Assembly (NCBI GenBank): GCA_002702965.1
Contig: PADE01000274.1
Coordinates: forward strand, 1 to 10,975
DNA from: Planctomycetaceae bacterium
GTDB lineage: Bacteria; Planctomycetota; Planctomycetia; Pirellulales; Pirellulaceae
Direction of reading: 5' to 3'
DNA: 10,975 nucleotides
This document shows positions 1-8,266 of the stretch, one piece after another. Below the pieces are notes generated by a model. It saw nothing but the letters and a program-made list of their open reading frames with translations. It did no database searches and was not told where the DNA came from. Made by a program: the position numbers and the translations under genes. How positions within the stretch are numbered: position 1 is the first letter of the stretch; the number at the start of each line of letters is the position of its first letter.

Positions 1-2354
1 GATGATGCCCGGCAGCAGTTCGGGGTAGCGGACCAGCACGCGCGATCGCGCCGCGAGGTCGGCACCACCCACGGCACGGTCGAGCGCCGTTCGCGCAGGA
101 TTTTCTCCTGCCAATTCAGTTCCAGCTTGATCTCTCCCAACAGCTCGATTTCACCGGTAAAACTCATCGCCACGTAACCCTCCAAGACGTCCTCGGGCTG
201 GGGCTCGATGCGTTGTTCGTTTAAGGCACTGGTGCGGTTGCGGATCTCCGTCTCGAGCGCTTGCGGCACGTCGATACGCAGAGCGCTGACACCGCTGTAC
301 AAGACGTCAAAAAAGAACGTGGCCCGATAGTCGACATAGCCGGTTTCGATCCGCGCTGCCAACAGTTGACGAACCGTGATTTGAGGCCGCCGTCGTTCGG
401 TTGAAAGGACTAGGTTCGGCGGTTGTTCGGAATGCGCATACGCCAGGATTGGACGCGTCGTCGGAAACCGACCCTTACGCTGCGATTCAACCTCGGCGCG
501 GGCGTCCTTGAAGGAGATCGTCTGCAATCCTTCCGCCTGGGTAGGTGTGGCCCGCAAACTCTCAGGCGCATAGACAATGACCGCTCCGCTAACGCGTTCG
601 ACACGGTCGGCTGCCACGCGTGGTAGCCCGACGGTGAGTGGCGACGTATTTCCCGTGGGGGTCACCAGATTGGGATCTTCTAGCCGTTTTTGCAGCCTCA
701 CGAACAGCCCGACCTTGCCCTGCGCCTTGCCGCCGAGATTGACGACCAACCGCGTCCCATCCGCACCCGTCGCATGGTGCGAGTCGACGACCACCGCCGT
801 CGCCTCCTTGCCTACCTGCTGACCGCGTACCTGTCGAATCTCATAACCGGACGGAACGTCCAGTTCGATCTGAAACACGCCGGCCCGCTGAATGTCCAGC
901 ATCGCCAACAGGTCGATCGTCAGTTGTTCGGGCTCGAGATAAACCTCGATCAGCTGGCGGGCGTGAATCCGGGGACGGATTTTCTGGAGCTGAAGAACCA
1001 ATTCGTAGGGCAATGTCGCATACCGGTAGGCAAAATCCCAGGGAATCTTCTTCAGCGCGCCGGGCAATTCCTGCTTGTCGAGCTGTAGCAAACCAGCGCG
1101 CTTCGAGATTTCGGCCCGCAACGCGGGTGACAGGCGGACCACGAGTAGCCCTTGCTGGCGACCGACACCAACCGCACGAACCACAGGAATACTGGCTCCT
1201 TGATCCGCCCACTGCTCGCTAAACTGCTCCAATTCGATCGTCAGACTCTGCGTGCCTCGCGCCGGCTGAAACAACTGCACGTGAACCTGCTGTACCCCCT
1301 CCGCCTGCTGTACCTGCCATTGCCGCACGTTGGCATCGAAAACGTTGATCACCTTTTGATCGCGGGGCACTTCGATCACCAACTGTTCGACTTCGGCGCG
1401 GCTGATACTGTAATTCAGCCGCGCCTGTGTGCGCATGACACCCTCATTGATAGTCACTTGCTGCTGGGCCTGAACGCTCGCCAACGCCGCCAAACCGGTG
1501 GCCCCTTCCGAGCGAGGCGTCCAGCTAATTTGCACTTCGGGTGCCGCGCCGACAAACGCGAGCACGGCCGTTTCATCAGCGGCGGGCCCGGGCGGTTGTT
1601 CGTCGCCCTGGGACAAACGGGAAATCGTTTCGCTCGCCGCAATCATCGGTTGAATATTCACCTTGACCCCCGACTGGGGAACGCGAATCAACCATCGATT
1701 GACAGGAGCTTGAGGAGCCTGAAAAGTCACCTGATTCTGTCCCGGCGAACGTCGGATGGCCTTGGCGTAAACGAGTTCGACGAGAAACTGCGCAGCGTCT
1801 GGGGTCGGTTTCTCGAGCAGCAATTGGTAACCATCCTTGGCCATCACGATACGAGCTGGCGCATCACCCAAGCGAGCCGAAAGCAGAGCCGCGCCCTTGA
1901 GCCTGAGGGGAATGCTGTGCCAGCCGGCGCGGAGCACTTCGATCTTGAGCGTCGCCTGCACACGCACCACGTCCTCTTCGACGCGGGCTTCGTTAGAAAC
2001 TTCGGTGAGCAGCGCCTCGACCGGAGGCTCGTGACTGTCCGGTTCGGTCACGCCGGCGCGGGCTTTTTTCCACAATTGCTGAAACTGTTCGTAAGGAATA
2101 AAAACACCGCGGCCGTCCTTCTCAAAAATCCCCCGCAACTTTGAGTAGGGGATGTAAATCGTCTGTTCGCGCAGCTCCCGCGTGGACACCGCCGCGGCAC
2201 CGGGTTGGGCCAAGCCTCCGGGGGGCACCGGATCCGAGTCCGGCGGGGGTTGGGCTACGGCTGAGAGAGCCACTGCCGACCAGCAGCAAAGCACCCGCAA
2301 ATACCAACTGGGCCCCGTCGAACCGGTCTGCCAGAAAAACCTATCGCCCATCAT
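1..2354 (-). CDS. Large secreted protein of unknown function, planctomycete type (partial, 3' end outside window)
   Basis: An uninterrupted minus-strand frame runs from tandem ATG codons (2354 and 2351) to the left edge, about 784 codons with no stop. GGGAG lies 4 nt before the first ATG and 7 nt before the second, so the second may be the true start. Residues 1-34 look like a Sec signal peptide: a hydrophobic stretch near 17-33 ending AVA before Gln35. A Pro/Gly-rich linker follows to about 55. A conserved-looking block at 66-98 contains IYIPYSKLRGIF and GVFIPYEQF. The rest alternates short hydrophobic beta-strand-like segments with no membrane helix, suggesting an exported beta-rich protein. 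From memory, similar N-terminal blocks occur in long uncharacterised planctomycete proteins; no function is assigned. The last ~30 codons before the edge read poorly in this frame (see findings). Plus-strand open frames across this region are antisense shadows. Confidence 0.82.
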   Translation of the reverse strand, partial: MMGDRFFWQTGSTGPSWYLRVLCCWSAVALSAVAQPPPDSDPVPPGGLAQPGAAAVSTRELREQTIYIPYSKLRGIFEKDGRGVFIPYEQFQQLWKKARAGVTEPDSHEPPVEALLTEVSNEARVEEDVVRVQATLKIEVLRAGWHSIPLRLKGAALLSARLGDAPARIVMAKDGYQLLLEKPTPDAAQFLVELVYAKAIRRSPGQNQVTFQAPQAPVNRWLIRVPQSGVKVNIQPMIAASETISRLSQGDEQPPGPAADETAVLAFVGAAPEVQISWTPRSEGATGLAALASVQAQQQVTINEGVMRTQARLNYSISRAEVEQLVIEVPRDQKVINVFDANVRQWQVQQAEGVQQVHVQLFQPARGTQSLTIELEQFSEQWADQGASIPVVRAVGVGRQQGLLVVRLSPALRAEISKRAGLLQLDKQELPGALKKIPWDFAYRYATLPYELVLQLQKIRPRIHARQLIEVYLEPEQLTIDLLAMLDIQRAGVFQIELDVPSGYEIRQVRGQQVGKEATAVVVDSHHATGADGTRLVVNLGGKAQGKVGLFVRLQKRLEDPNLVTPTGNTSPLTVGLPRVAADRVERVSGAVIVYAPESLRATPTQAEGLQTISFKDARAEVESQRKGRFPTTRPILAYAHSEQPPNLVLSTERRRPQITVRQLLAARIETGYVDYRATFFFDVLYSGVSALRIDVPQALETEIRNRTSALNEQRIEPQPEDVLEGYVAMSFTGEIELLGEIKLELNWQEKILRERRSTVPWVVPTSRRDRACWSATPNCCRAS

Positions 2355-2794
2355 CCGGCTCCCGAAAAATCGTTGTAATCGGTTTCTTAGACGTTGAAAC
2401 AGGAGATTTGGTTCTCCGCACCCCGCACGGTTTTGAATCCCCGTAGATCGCGACCCCTTAAACATAGATCCCGACAGCCAAAAAGTCTCCTCAAACTCGC
2501 ATCAAGATGGTCTTTTTGTGCCGCCGAATGACCGATTTTCGATGGTGGGGGCGGCGCGCGGCGCGCGGCAAACCAATGGAGCCGATCTGTCGAGCTGACG
2601 CGACGCGACCGCCAACGGCGAGCCGCTCGGCAAGACTGGCAAAGATGACCCCGTTGGTTTAGGATCGGGTGGCTGTCAGTGTATCCGGGCCAACGCCCGC
2701 GGGCTCGATCACCAATCTGCGGGTCCACACACGGTCGATCGGTGGTGCCGCCATCGAGCCGCCTCGTGGTCACCCGCTTACAAGGATGCTGGGA
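2355..2794. other. Divergent intergenic region, 440 bp
   Basis: This gap separates the minus-strand secreted-protein gene from the plus-strand beta-propeller gene, so it should hold promoters for both; I could not identify convincing -35/-10 pairs. It contains a 5-bp hairpin (GGAGA at 2402-2406 with TCTCC at 2413-2417) and a GC heptamer tandem at 2551-2569. No open frame here has a plausible ribosome-binding site or protein-like composition. The downstream beta-propeller frame remains open up to a GTG at 2669, but residues encoded before 2795 look random and would precede the signal peptide. Confidence 0.6.
2551..2569. repeat. Short GC heptamer tandem repeat
   Basis: The unit GCGGCGC is repeated 2.7 times (2551-2557, 2558-2564, 2565-2569). 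It is all G and C and partly self-complementary through GCGCGC. It lies in the divergent intergenic region, about 195-245 bp from either flanking start. It may be only local low-complexity sequence; no function can be read. Confidence 0.5.
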
Positions 2795-4105
2795 ATGAAA
2801 TCGAGAAGACTGCACGCAACGCGGTTGGTACTTGCCTGCGCATTGCTGCCATCGTTACTAACAGCCCAAGAGTGGTCCCGATTCCGCGGACCCAACGGCA
2901 CTGGAGCGAGCGAGGCCACCACGATCCCAGTGAAGTGGAACGATGGTGATATCAACTGGAGAACCCAGCTACCTGGCATTGGTCACTCTTCTCCGATTGC
3001 TTGGGGCAACAAGCTATTTCTACTCAGCGCTGATCCCAAAACGGCAACTCGATACGTTCTCTGTGTCGACTCCGAGACCGGCGATGTACTGTGGCAACGC
3101 GACTATAAGTCGTTGCCCCACCATCTCCACGCACGCAGTAGTTTTGCTTCGTCAACCCCGGGGACTGACGCCGATCGCGTCTACGTAGCCTGGTCGATTC
3201 CCGAAAAGACAACCCTGCGTGCGCTCGACCACACGGGAACAGAAGTCTGGACCCGGGATCTGGGTTCCTGGACCAGTCAGCATGGGTACGGTGCCTCGCC
3301 CATTGTCTACAAAGACCTGTTGATCCTGCATAACTCGCAACAGGCCAATGGACTGAAACCACAGCAGACCGAGTCCGGCCAAAAACCGGGCCGCAGCTTC
3401 ATGTTTGCGTTCGAGACTGGCACCGGAAAAGAAGTCTGGCGCAAGGAACTCAAGAGCATGAATGTCTGTTACTCGGTTCCCTTCATTTTTTCGCCGCCAC
3501 AAGGTGGTCCCGACGAACTCGTATGCACCAGCACCGGAAACGGGATCTTCAGCCTCGACCCGCTCACGGGTGAGGAAAACTGGTCGATCGACGTGTTCAA
3601 GATGCGGACGGTGAATTCTCCGATCACCGCGGGTGGTCTGATTTTCGGCACCAACGGTTCGGGCGCCTATTCTGGGAACTTCCTCGTCGCCGTACGCGGC
3701 GGTCACAAGCCCGAAGTCGTTTTCCAGTTGAAGAACAGTGGAAAGTTCAAAGCGCCGTACGTTCCCAGCCTGATCGCTTACGGCGACTTGGTGTTTTGTC
3801 TGTACGACCGTGGATTCGCCAGTTGTATCGACTCCAAGACCGGTAAGATCCACTGGTTTGAGCGAACGAATACGTCGTTTAACGGATCTCCGGTTCGTAT
3901 CCGTGACAAGATCTACATTGCCGACGAAGAGGGAATCGTGTGGGTACTCGCCGCGAGCACGAAGTATCAAGTGCTGGCGAAAAATCCCCTGGGTAACCCA
4001 ACTCGTTCGACTCCCGCAGTGGCGTCTGGTCGCATCTGCTTTCGTACTTATTCAGACAGTGAACCGTTCTCGCAACTGGTATCGATCGGCGGCAAAACGC
4101 CCTGA
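2795..4105 (+). CDS. Secreted PQQ-like beta-propeller (outer membrane BamB-like repeat) protein
   Basis: The product is 436 residues. The ATG at 2795 was chosen because AAGGA (2782-2786) lies 8 nt upstream and translation then begins directly with a Sec signal peptide: MKSRR, a hydrophobic core at about 11-22, and a likely cut after LTA (residue 24). The mature protein opens with EWSRFRGPNG, common in planctomycete proteins of this class. At least five PQQ-like blade motifs are visible: VDSETGDVLW (91-100), a shorter HTGTEVW near 146, FETGTGKEVW (206-215), LDPLTGEENW (254-263) and IDSKTGKIHW (345-354). A sixth strand near 375-388 (IADEEGIVWVLAA) has the blade form without the tryptophan motif. 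This pattern predicts an exported beta-propeller. Members range from PQQ-dependent dehydrogenases to BamB-like scaffolds. The short length and absence of a dehydrogenase-type active site argue for a scaffold or binding role, but the ligand is unknown. An ATG at 2786 and a GTG at 2669 are weaker starts. Confidence 0.9.
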   Translation: MKSRRLHATRLVLACALLPSLLTAQEWSRFRGPNGTGASEATTIPVKWNDGDINWRTQLPGIGHSSPIAWGNKLFLLSADPKTATRYVLCVDSETGDVLWQRDYKSLPHHLHARSSFASSTPGTDADRVYVAWSIPEKTTLRALDHTGTEVWTRDLGSWTSQHGYGASPIVYKDLLILHNSQQANGLKPQQTESGQKPGRSFMFAFETGTGKEVWRKELKSMNVCYSVPFIFSPPQGGPDELVCTSTGNGIFSLDPLTGEENWSIDVFKMRTVNSPITAGGLIFGTNGSGAYSGNFLVAVRGGHKPEVVFQLKNSGKFKAPYVPSLIAYGDLVFCLYDRGFASCIDSKTGKIHWFERTNTSFNGSPVRIRDKIYIADEEGIVWVLAASTKYQVLAKNPLGNPTRSTPAVASGRICFRTYSDSEPFSQLVSIGGKTP

Positions 4106-4350
4106 CTTTGTCCTTCGCGTCTAGCGGCGTCTGTGGATCCCAGCGGACTTCCTGTCCGCGCGCCTCGTCAACAGCAAGCCTGCGATCCGGGCGCGAGGTG
4201 ACATTCGTGCGGTGCGGGGACCCGTCCGCAAGGCCCCGCTCAACCGACCGCAAGCCCGAACCAAAAGCACCGATCCTGGCGCCACCGCCGCCCAGAACCG
4301 GTTCGCCCCGACGAGCATCTCAGGGGACAGAACGAAGGCAGTGCGAGCAC
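4106..4350. other. Intergenic gap upstream of the oxoprolinase gene
   Basis: These 245 nt separate two co-directional genes. The oxoprolinase frame stays open through them as far as a TTG at 4108, but the encoded residues are Arg/Ser/Pro-rich and unlike the family's N-terminus, so I treat the stretch as noncoding leader. It contains the hairpin listed at 4143-4159. No convincing promoter was identified. The gap makes tight co-transcription with the beta-propeller gene uncertain. Confidence 0.55.
4143..4159. repeat. Small inverted repeat downstream of the beta-propeller gene
   Basis: GCGGAC (4143-4148) and GTCCGC (4154-4159) form a perfect 6-bp stem around a 5-nt loop, TTCCT. It starts 38 nt after the beta-propeller stop codon. 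No T-tract follows, so it is not a classical intrinsic terminator. It could be a transcript-end hairpin or one copy of a dispersed intergenic repeat; no second copy is present in this window. Confidence 0.4.
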
Positions 4351-7300
4351 TTGAATTTCGAGCCGAGCTGGCAATTCTGGATCGACGTTGGTGGCACGTT
4401 TACCGACTGCCTGGGACTTGGTGCAGGGGGCCGACAACTGCGGCACAAGGTGCTCAGTAACGGGGTTACTAAAGGTATCACCGCGCCGGGATCGGACCGT
4501 CTTTCGATCGTCGATGCGACGCGCCGAAATGACCCGGCCGATTATTGGCGCGGATTCCAACTGGTGTTGTTCGATCCACTCGGAAAAATCGTGGACCGCG
4601 CGCGGGTCGCTGAGGGCCCCGTCGCGAACGGGTGCCTAAGACTGGAAACCCCACTGGCAGAGATCCCACGAGTCGGGCAGTCCTATGAATTGGTCTCCAA
4701 ACTCGACGCGCCGATTCTGGCGATTCGCTGGGTGCTCGGGTTGGCGGCCGACGCACCACTTCCCCGCGTCAGCGTACGACTGGGAACCACTCGCGGTACC
4801 AACGCACTACTCACACGGCAAGGCGCCGAAACCGCTTTGATTACGACGCGCGGATTCGGCGATCTCCTCCGCATCGGCAACCAAGAACGTCCCCGGCTAT
4901 TCGAACTCAACATTCAAAAACCGGCGTCCCTATTTTCGCATGTCGTAGAGGTCGACGAACGGGTTGGTTCGGATGGAGTAATCCAACGCGCACTCGATGA
5001 ACGTCGGGTGCTGCAGCAGCTGCGCGACCTCGGACCCCACAGAGTCAGCTCGCTGGCGGTCTGTCTGATGAACTCGTATCGTAACCCGCAGCACGAACGC
5101 GCGATTGGTCGACTGGCGCGGCAAGTCGGATTCGACGAAATCAGCCTCTCTCACGAGGTGGTACCGCTAGTCAAGATGATCTCCCGCGGCGACACGACGG
5201 TGGTCGACGCCTATCTGAATCCCGTTTTACGTCAGTACGTCGATCGCTTGCGACAGGCGCTCGGGCCGCACAGCGAACTGCAATTGCTCACGTCGGCGGG
5301 AGGACTCATCGACGGCCGAGCCTTCACAGGCAAAGACAGTATCCTGTCGGGACCCGCGGGCGGCGTGGTGGGCTGCGCGCGGGCCGCACAGGCGGCCGGG
5401 TTCCAACAGGCAATCGGTTTTGATATGGGGGGAACAAGCACCGACGTGTCGCGTTTCGACGGCCACTTTGAACTAGAGTTCGAGTCTCAAAAAGCGGGTG
5501 TGCGCGTCGCCGCACCCATGATGTCGATCGAGACGGTCGCTGCCGGTGGCGGATCGATCTGCTGGTTTGATGGCGTCAAGTTATGTGTCGGGCCGCGCAG
5601 CGCAGGCGCCGACCCAGGTCCCGCCTGTTATGGACGAGGCGGCCCATTGGCGGTCACCGACATCAATGTCTTTCTGGGTAAGATCCCGCCTGGCCGCTTC
5701 CCCTTTCCTCTCGATCGTTCGGCGATCGAGCAGGGCCTCAAAAAACTCTGTGAACGGATCGCCTGCGACACGGGCCATCGGTACACGCCCGTGGAACTGG
5801 CCTTCGGTTACCTCGAGGTGGCGAACGCCAACATGGCCAAGGCAATCCGGTCCGTCTCCCTGGCACGAGGATATGATCCCCGCGAATACCTGCTGGTTGC
5901 ATTTGGCGGCGCGGCGGGGCAACACGCGTGTGCGATCGCCGCGGAATTGGGGATCCCACAAATCCTGATTCACCCCGACGCGGGCATTCTCAGCGCCTGC
6001 GGCATCGGGCTGGCCGACGTGACTCGGCATCGCGTCGTAGGAATCTACCGCAGCTGGGAGGAATCGTGTGGAGACCTGGACGACATTTTTTCTAGACTCA
6101 TTACGGAATTGGAAGCGGAAATAATGACCGCCGGTTATGCGCTGGATCGGGTGGACAGATCCCGTTCACTCGAATTGCGTTACCGCGGAACCGACGCGAC
6201 GTTAACCATTCGCGAGCCCGAGGATCAGAATTACCGCCGCGCCTTTGAGCGAGACCACCAACAACGTTACGGTTACTGCCACCCCGACCGCGAGTTGGAG
6301 GTAGTAACCGCCCGCGCCGAACTGACCGCCGCCTCCGAGAGCCAGTTATCACCCGCAGTGCGAGCGGTTTCCACCCGATCCTCAACAAACCTCAGCGCTG
6401 TAGAAACCGTCACCGCACATTTCGAGGGCCGGGAGTGGCAAACGGCCGTCTTTGACGGCGCTGATCTTCCACCAGGTGAGACCATCGCGGGGCCGGCGAT
6501 CGTGGCCGACCGGTACGCCACGACAGTGATTGACCCGGATTGGAGCGCCGAAATTCTCAGCGGCGGTGAGATGTTGCTGGCACCGTCGCGCGACACGCAT
6601 CACTCCGGGTGCGGAGGTGACAGTCGAACCGATCCGCACGCGCCGATCCCGCCAGATCCGATCTTACTGGAGGTCTTCAACAACCAGTTCGCTGCGATCG
6701 CGGAACAAATGGGGATTACTCTCCGCAACACCTCCAGCAGCGTCAACGTCAAAGAGCGACTCGACTTCAGCTGTGCCCTGTTTACCCATCGGGGAGATCT
6801 GGTCGTCAATGCGCCGCATATACCGGTTCACCTCGGTGCAATGAGTGAAACCGTGAAGTGTGTGATCGCCGACAATCCAGACCCGCAATCTGGCGATGTA
6901 TTCGTGACCAATGACCCCTACCGTGGCGGTTCCCACCTCCCCGACATTACCGTGGTAACTCCCGTGTTCGCCGCAGCGGACCACCGTCTGGTGTTCTTTG
7001 TCGCCAACCGCGCGCACCACGCGGAAATTGGGGGAATCTCGCCCGGGTCGATGCCTCCCTTCTCGCGACACCTTGCGGAAGAAGGCATCTTGATCCGCAA
7101 CTTCAAACTCGTCGACGCGGGGCACCCGCGGCTGGACGCAATCCGCGAGCTTCTGTTGTCCGGTGAATTTCCGACCCGGTCGATTTCCGACAATCTGGCT
7201 GACCTGTCGGCGCAAATTGCTGCGAATCGACGAGGGACTCGCGAGCTGATCGAACTGATCGAGCGCCGCGGTCTGCCAATGGTGGAAGCCTATATGGAGC

Positions 7301-8223
7301 ACATCCAGCGCGCCGCGGAACAAAAGATGAGACAGGCGCTATCCCGACTGGAGGATGGTTCACGCACGTTTATCGATCACCTCGACGACGGTTCCCCAAT
7401 CTGTGTCACAATTGCGATCTCTGGAGACGAAGCTCACCTGGATTTCGCGGGGACCGGACCGGTACTTTCCGGTAACTTGAACGCCAACCGGGCGATCGTG
7501 ACCGCAGCCGTCCTGTACGTTCTGCGCTGCCTGATCGACGAGCCGATTCCGCTCAATCAAGGCGTGCTGGCGCCCGTTGAGATCACACTACCGGAGTGTC
7601 TGCTCAATCCACCTGACCGCGGAGATGCCCGACTCTGCGCGGCGGTCGCGGCCGGGAATGTCGAGACTTCCCAGCGGGTAGTCGACGTGTTGTTGGGAGC
7701 CTTCGGAATGGCTGCCGCCAGTCAGGGAACCATGAATAATCTATTGTTCGGTGATGATTCGTTCGGCTACTACGAGACGCTGTGTGGCGGCGTCGGTGCG
7801 ACACCCACCGGTCCGGGCGCCGACGCGATTCAAACTCACATGACCAACACTCGTTTGACCGACCCCGAAGTACTCGAACAGCGTTTCCCAGTGCGCGTGA
7901 GACGTTTTTCCATCCGTCGTGGTTCGGGTGGAGCGGGGCGACATCCCGGCGGGAACGGAATCGTGCGGGAACTCGAGTTTCTCAAGAAACTCGAGGTGGC
8001 GCTGCTCTCTCAGAGGCGGGGGGCTTTTCCTCCCTTTGGTCTGAAAGGTGGCCGGGCCGGGAAACGGGGCCGCAACATTCTACGTCCCCGCAATGGCGCG
8101 GCGCAAGAACTAACCGGTGTGGCGAGTTTCAATGTCGAACCGGGAGACGCACTAGTGGTCAAAACACCCGGCGGTGGTGGCTTTGGCGAGCCCCCAAACG
8201 CACCCCCTTCCAAGCTCGGTTGA
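4351..8223 (+). CDS. Fused hydantoinase A/B protein, ATP-dependent 5-oxoprolinase type
   Basis: The product is 1290 residues, close to the ~1290 of eukaryotic 5-oxoprolinases, which hydrolyse 5-oxo-L-proline to glutamate with ATP in the cytoplasm. The start is taken as TTG at 4351: translation then begins NFEPSWQFWIDVGGTFTD, placing the nucleotide-binding motif at residues 12-19 as the family expects; AAGG lies 12 nt upstream and no in-frame ATG serves. Order: Hydant_A N-terminal domain with GTTRGTNALL (145-154); hydantoinase A domain with LSGPAGGVVG (332-341), FDMGGTSTDVSRFDG (357-371), GPRSAGADPGPACYGRGG (414-431) and FGGAAGQHAC (518-527); a Ser/His/Gly/Pro-rich linker near 746-768; and hydantoinase B from about 769, with RNTSSSVNVKERLDFSC (792-808), NDPYRGGSHLPD (854-865), NRAHHAEIGG near 886 and TPGGGGFG near the C-terminus. 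An extra segment at about 43-135 is unlike the eukaryotic enzyme. Both halves look intact. Other HyuA/HyuB relatives (N-methylhydantoinase, acetone or acetophenone carboxylases) make the exact substrate uncertain. Confidence 0.92.
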   Translation: MNFEPSWQFWIDVGGTFTDCLGLGAGGRQLRHKVLSNGVTKGITAPGSDRLSIVDATRRNDPADYWRGFQLVLFDPLGKIVDRARVAEGPVANGCLRLETPLAEIPRVGQSYELVSKLDAPILAIRWVLGLAADAPLPRVSVRLGTTRGTNALLTRQGAETALITTRGFGDLLRIGNQERPRLFELNIQKPASLFSHVVEVDERVGSDGVIQRALDERRVLQQLRDLGPHRVSSLAVCLMNSYRNPQHERAIGRLARQVGFDEISLSHEVVPLVKMISRGDTTVVDAYLNPVLRQYVDRLRQALGPHSELQLLTSAGGLIDGRAFTGKDSILSGPAGGVVGCARAAQAAGFQQAIGFDMGGTSTDVSRFDGHFELEFESQKAGVRVAAPMMSIETVAAGGGSICWFDGVKLCVGPRSAGADPGPACYGRGGPLAVTDINVFLGKIPPGRFPFPLDRSAIEQGLKKLCERIACDTGHRYTPVELAFGYLEVANANMAKAIRSVSLARGYDPREYLLVAFGGAAGQHACAIAAELGIPQILIHPDAGILSACGIGLADVTRHRVVGIYRSWEESCGDLDDIFSRLITELEAEIMTAGYALDRVDRSRSLELRYRGTDATLTIREPEDQNYRRAFERDHQQRYGYCHPDRELEVVTARAELTAASESQLSPAVRAVSTRSSTNLSAVETVTAHFEGREWQTAVFDGADLPPGETIAGPAIVADRYATTVIDPDWSAEILSGGEMLLAPSRDTHHSGCGGDSRTDPHAPIPPDPILLEVFNNQFAAIAEQMGITLRNTSSSVNVKERLDFSCALFTHRGDLVVNAPHIPVHLGAMSETVKCVIADNPDPQSGDVFVTNDPYRGGSHLPDITVVTPVFAAADHRLVFFVANRAHHAEIGGISPGSMPPFSRHLAEEGILIRNFKLVDAGHPRLDAIRELLLSGEFPTRSISDNLADLSAQIAANRRGTRELIELIERRGLPMVEAYMEHIQRAAEQKMRQALSRLEDGSRTFIDHLDDGSPICVTIAISGDEAHLDFAGTGPVLSGNLNANRAIVTAAVLYVLRCLIDEPIPLNQGVLAPVEITLPECLLNPPDRGDARLCAAVAAGNVETSQRVVDVLLGAFGMAAASQGTMNNLLFGDDSFGYYETLCGGVGATPTGPGADAIQTHMTNTRLTDPEVLEQRFPVRVRRFSIRRGSGGAGRHPGGNGIVRELEFLKKLEVALLSQRRGAFPPFGLKGGRAGKRGRNILRPRNGAAQELTGVASFNVEPGDALVVKTPGGGGFGEPPNAPPSKLG
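7972..7995. repeat. Near-perfect 24-bp palindrome inside the oxoprolinase gene
   Basis: CTCGAGTTTCT (7972-7982) and AGAAACTCGAG (7985-7995) are exact inverted 11-bp arms separated by CA. The segment encodes LEFLKKLE in the hydantoinase B half. Paired Leu-Glu codons written CTCGAG create the outer arms, so codon choice alone may explain it. Confidence 0.7.
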
Positions 8224-8266
8224 CCGCGGCGGTCGCAGACACCTCGAGCGGAGGCGCCCGGCCGGG
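8224..8266. terminator. Convergent intergenic spacer with short inverted repeats, possible bidirectional terminator
   Basis: The 43-nt spacer between two convergent stop codons holds inverted repeats in a row: ACCGC/GCGGT (8223-8233, centre G), CCTC/GAGG (8242-8254, 5-nt loop) and the 10-bp palindrome CCCGGCCGGG (8257-8266) touching the isomerase stop. No T-tract accompanies them. Transcripts from both sides must end around here, but assigning termination to these elements is inference. Confidence 0.3.

Noticed and set aside
1152..2144. Plus-strand open frame of 330 codons
   Set aside because: It lies antisense to the large secreted-protein gene, whose frame has a signal peptide, coherent beta-rich composition and a ribosome-binding site. 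The plus-strand product is Arg/Leu/His-rich with no recognisable motif.
2427..2444. T-arm-like string GGTTTTGAATCC suggesting a tRNA
   Set aside because: The flanks give only a 4-bp stem with a 10-nt loop, and no acceptor, D or anticodon arm can be built around it.
2387..2815. Minus-strand open frame of 142 codons in the divergent gap
   Set aside because: Its composition is Arg/Ser/Cys-rich and random-looking. It overlaps the start of the beta-propeller gene and has no plausible ribosome-binding site or recognisable domain.
3152..3970. Minus-strand open frame of 272 codons
   Set aside because: It is wholly antisense to the PQQ-like beta-propeller gene, which has clear blade repeats. Long antisense frames are expected in GC-rich genes.
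4108..4350. N-terminal extension of the oxoprolinase to a TTG at 4108
   Set aside because: The 81 extra residues are Arg/Ser/Pro-rich and unlike any oxoprolinase N-terminus. The family begins just before the DVGGTFTD motif, which the TTG at 4351 supplies.
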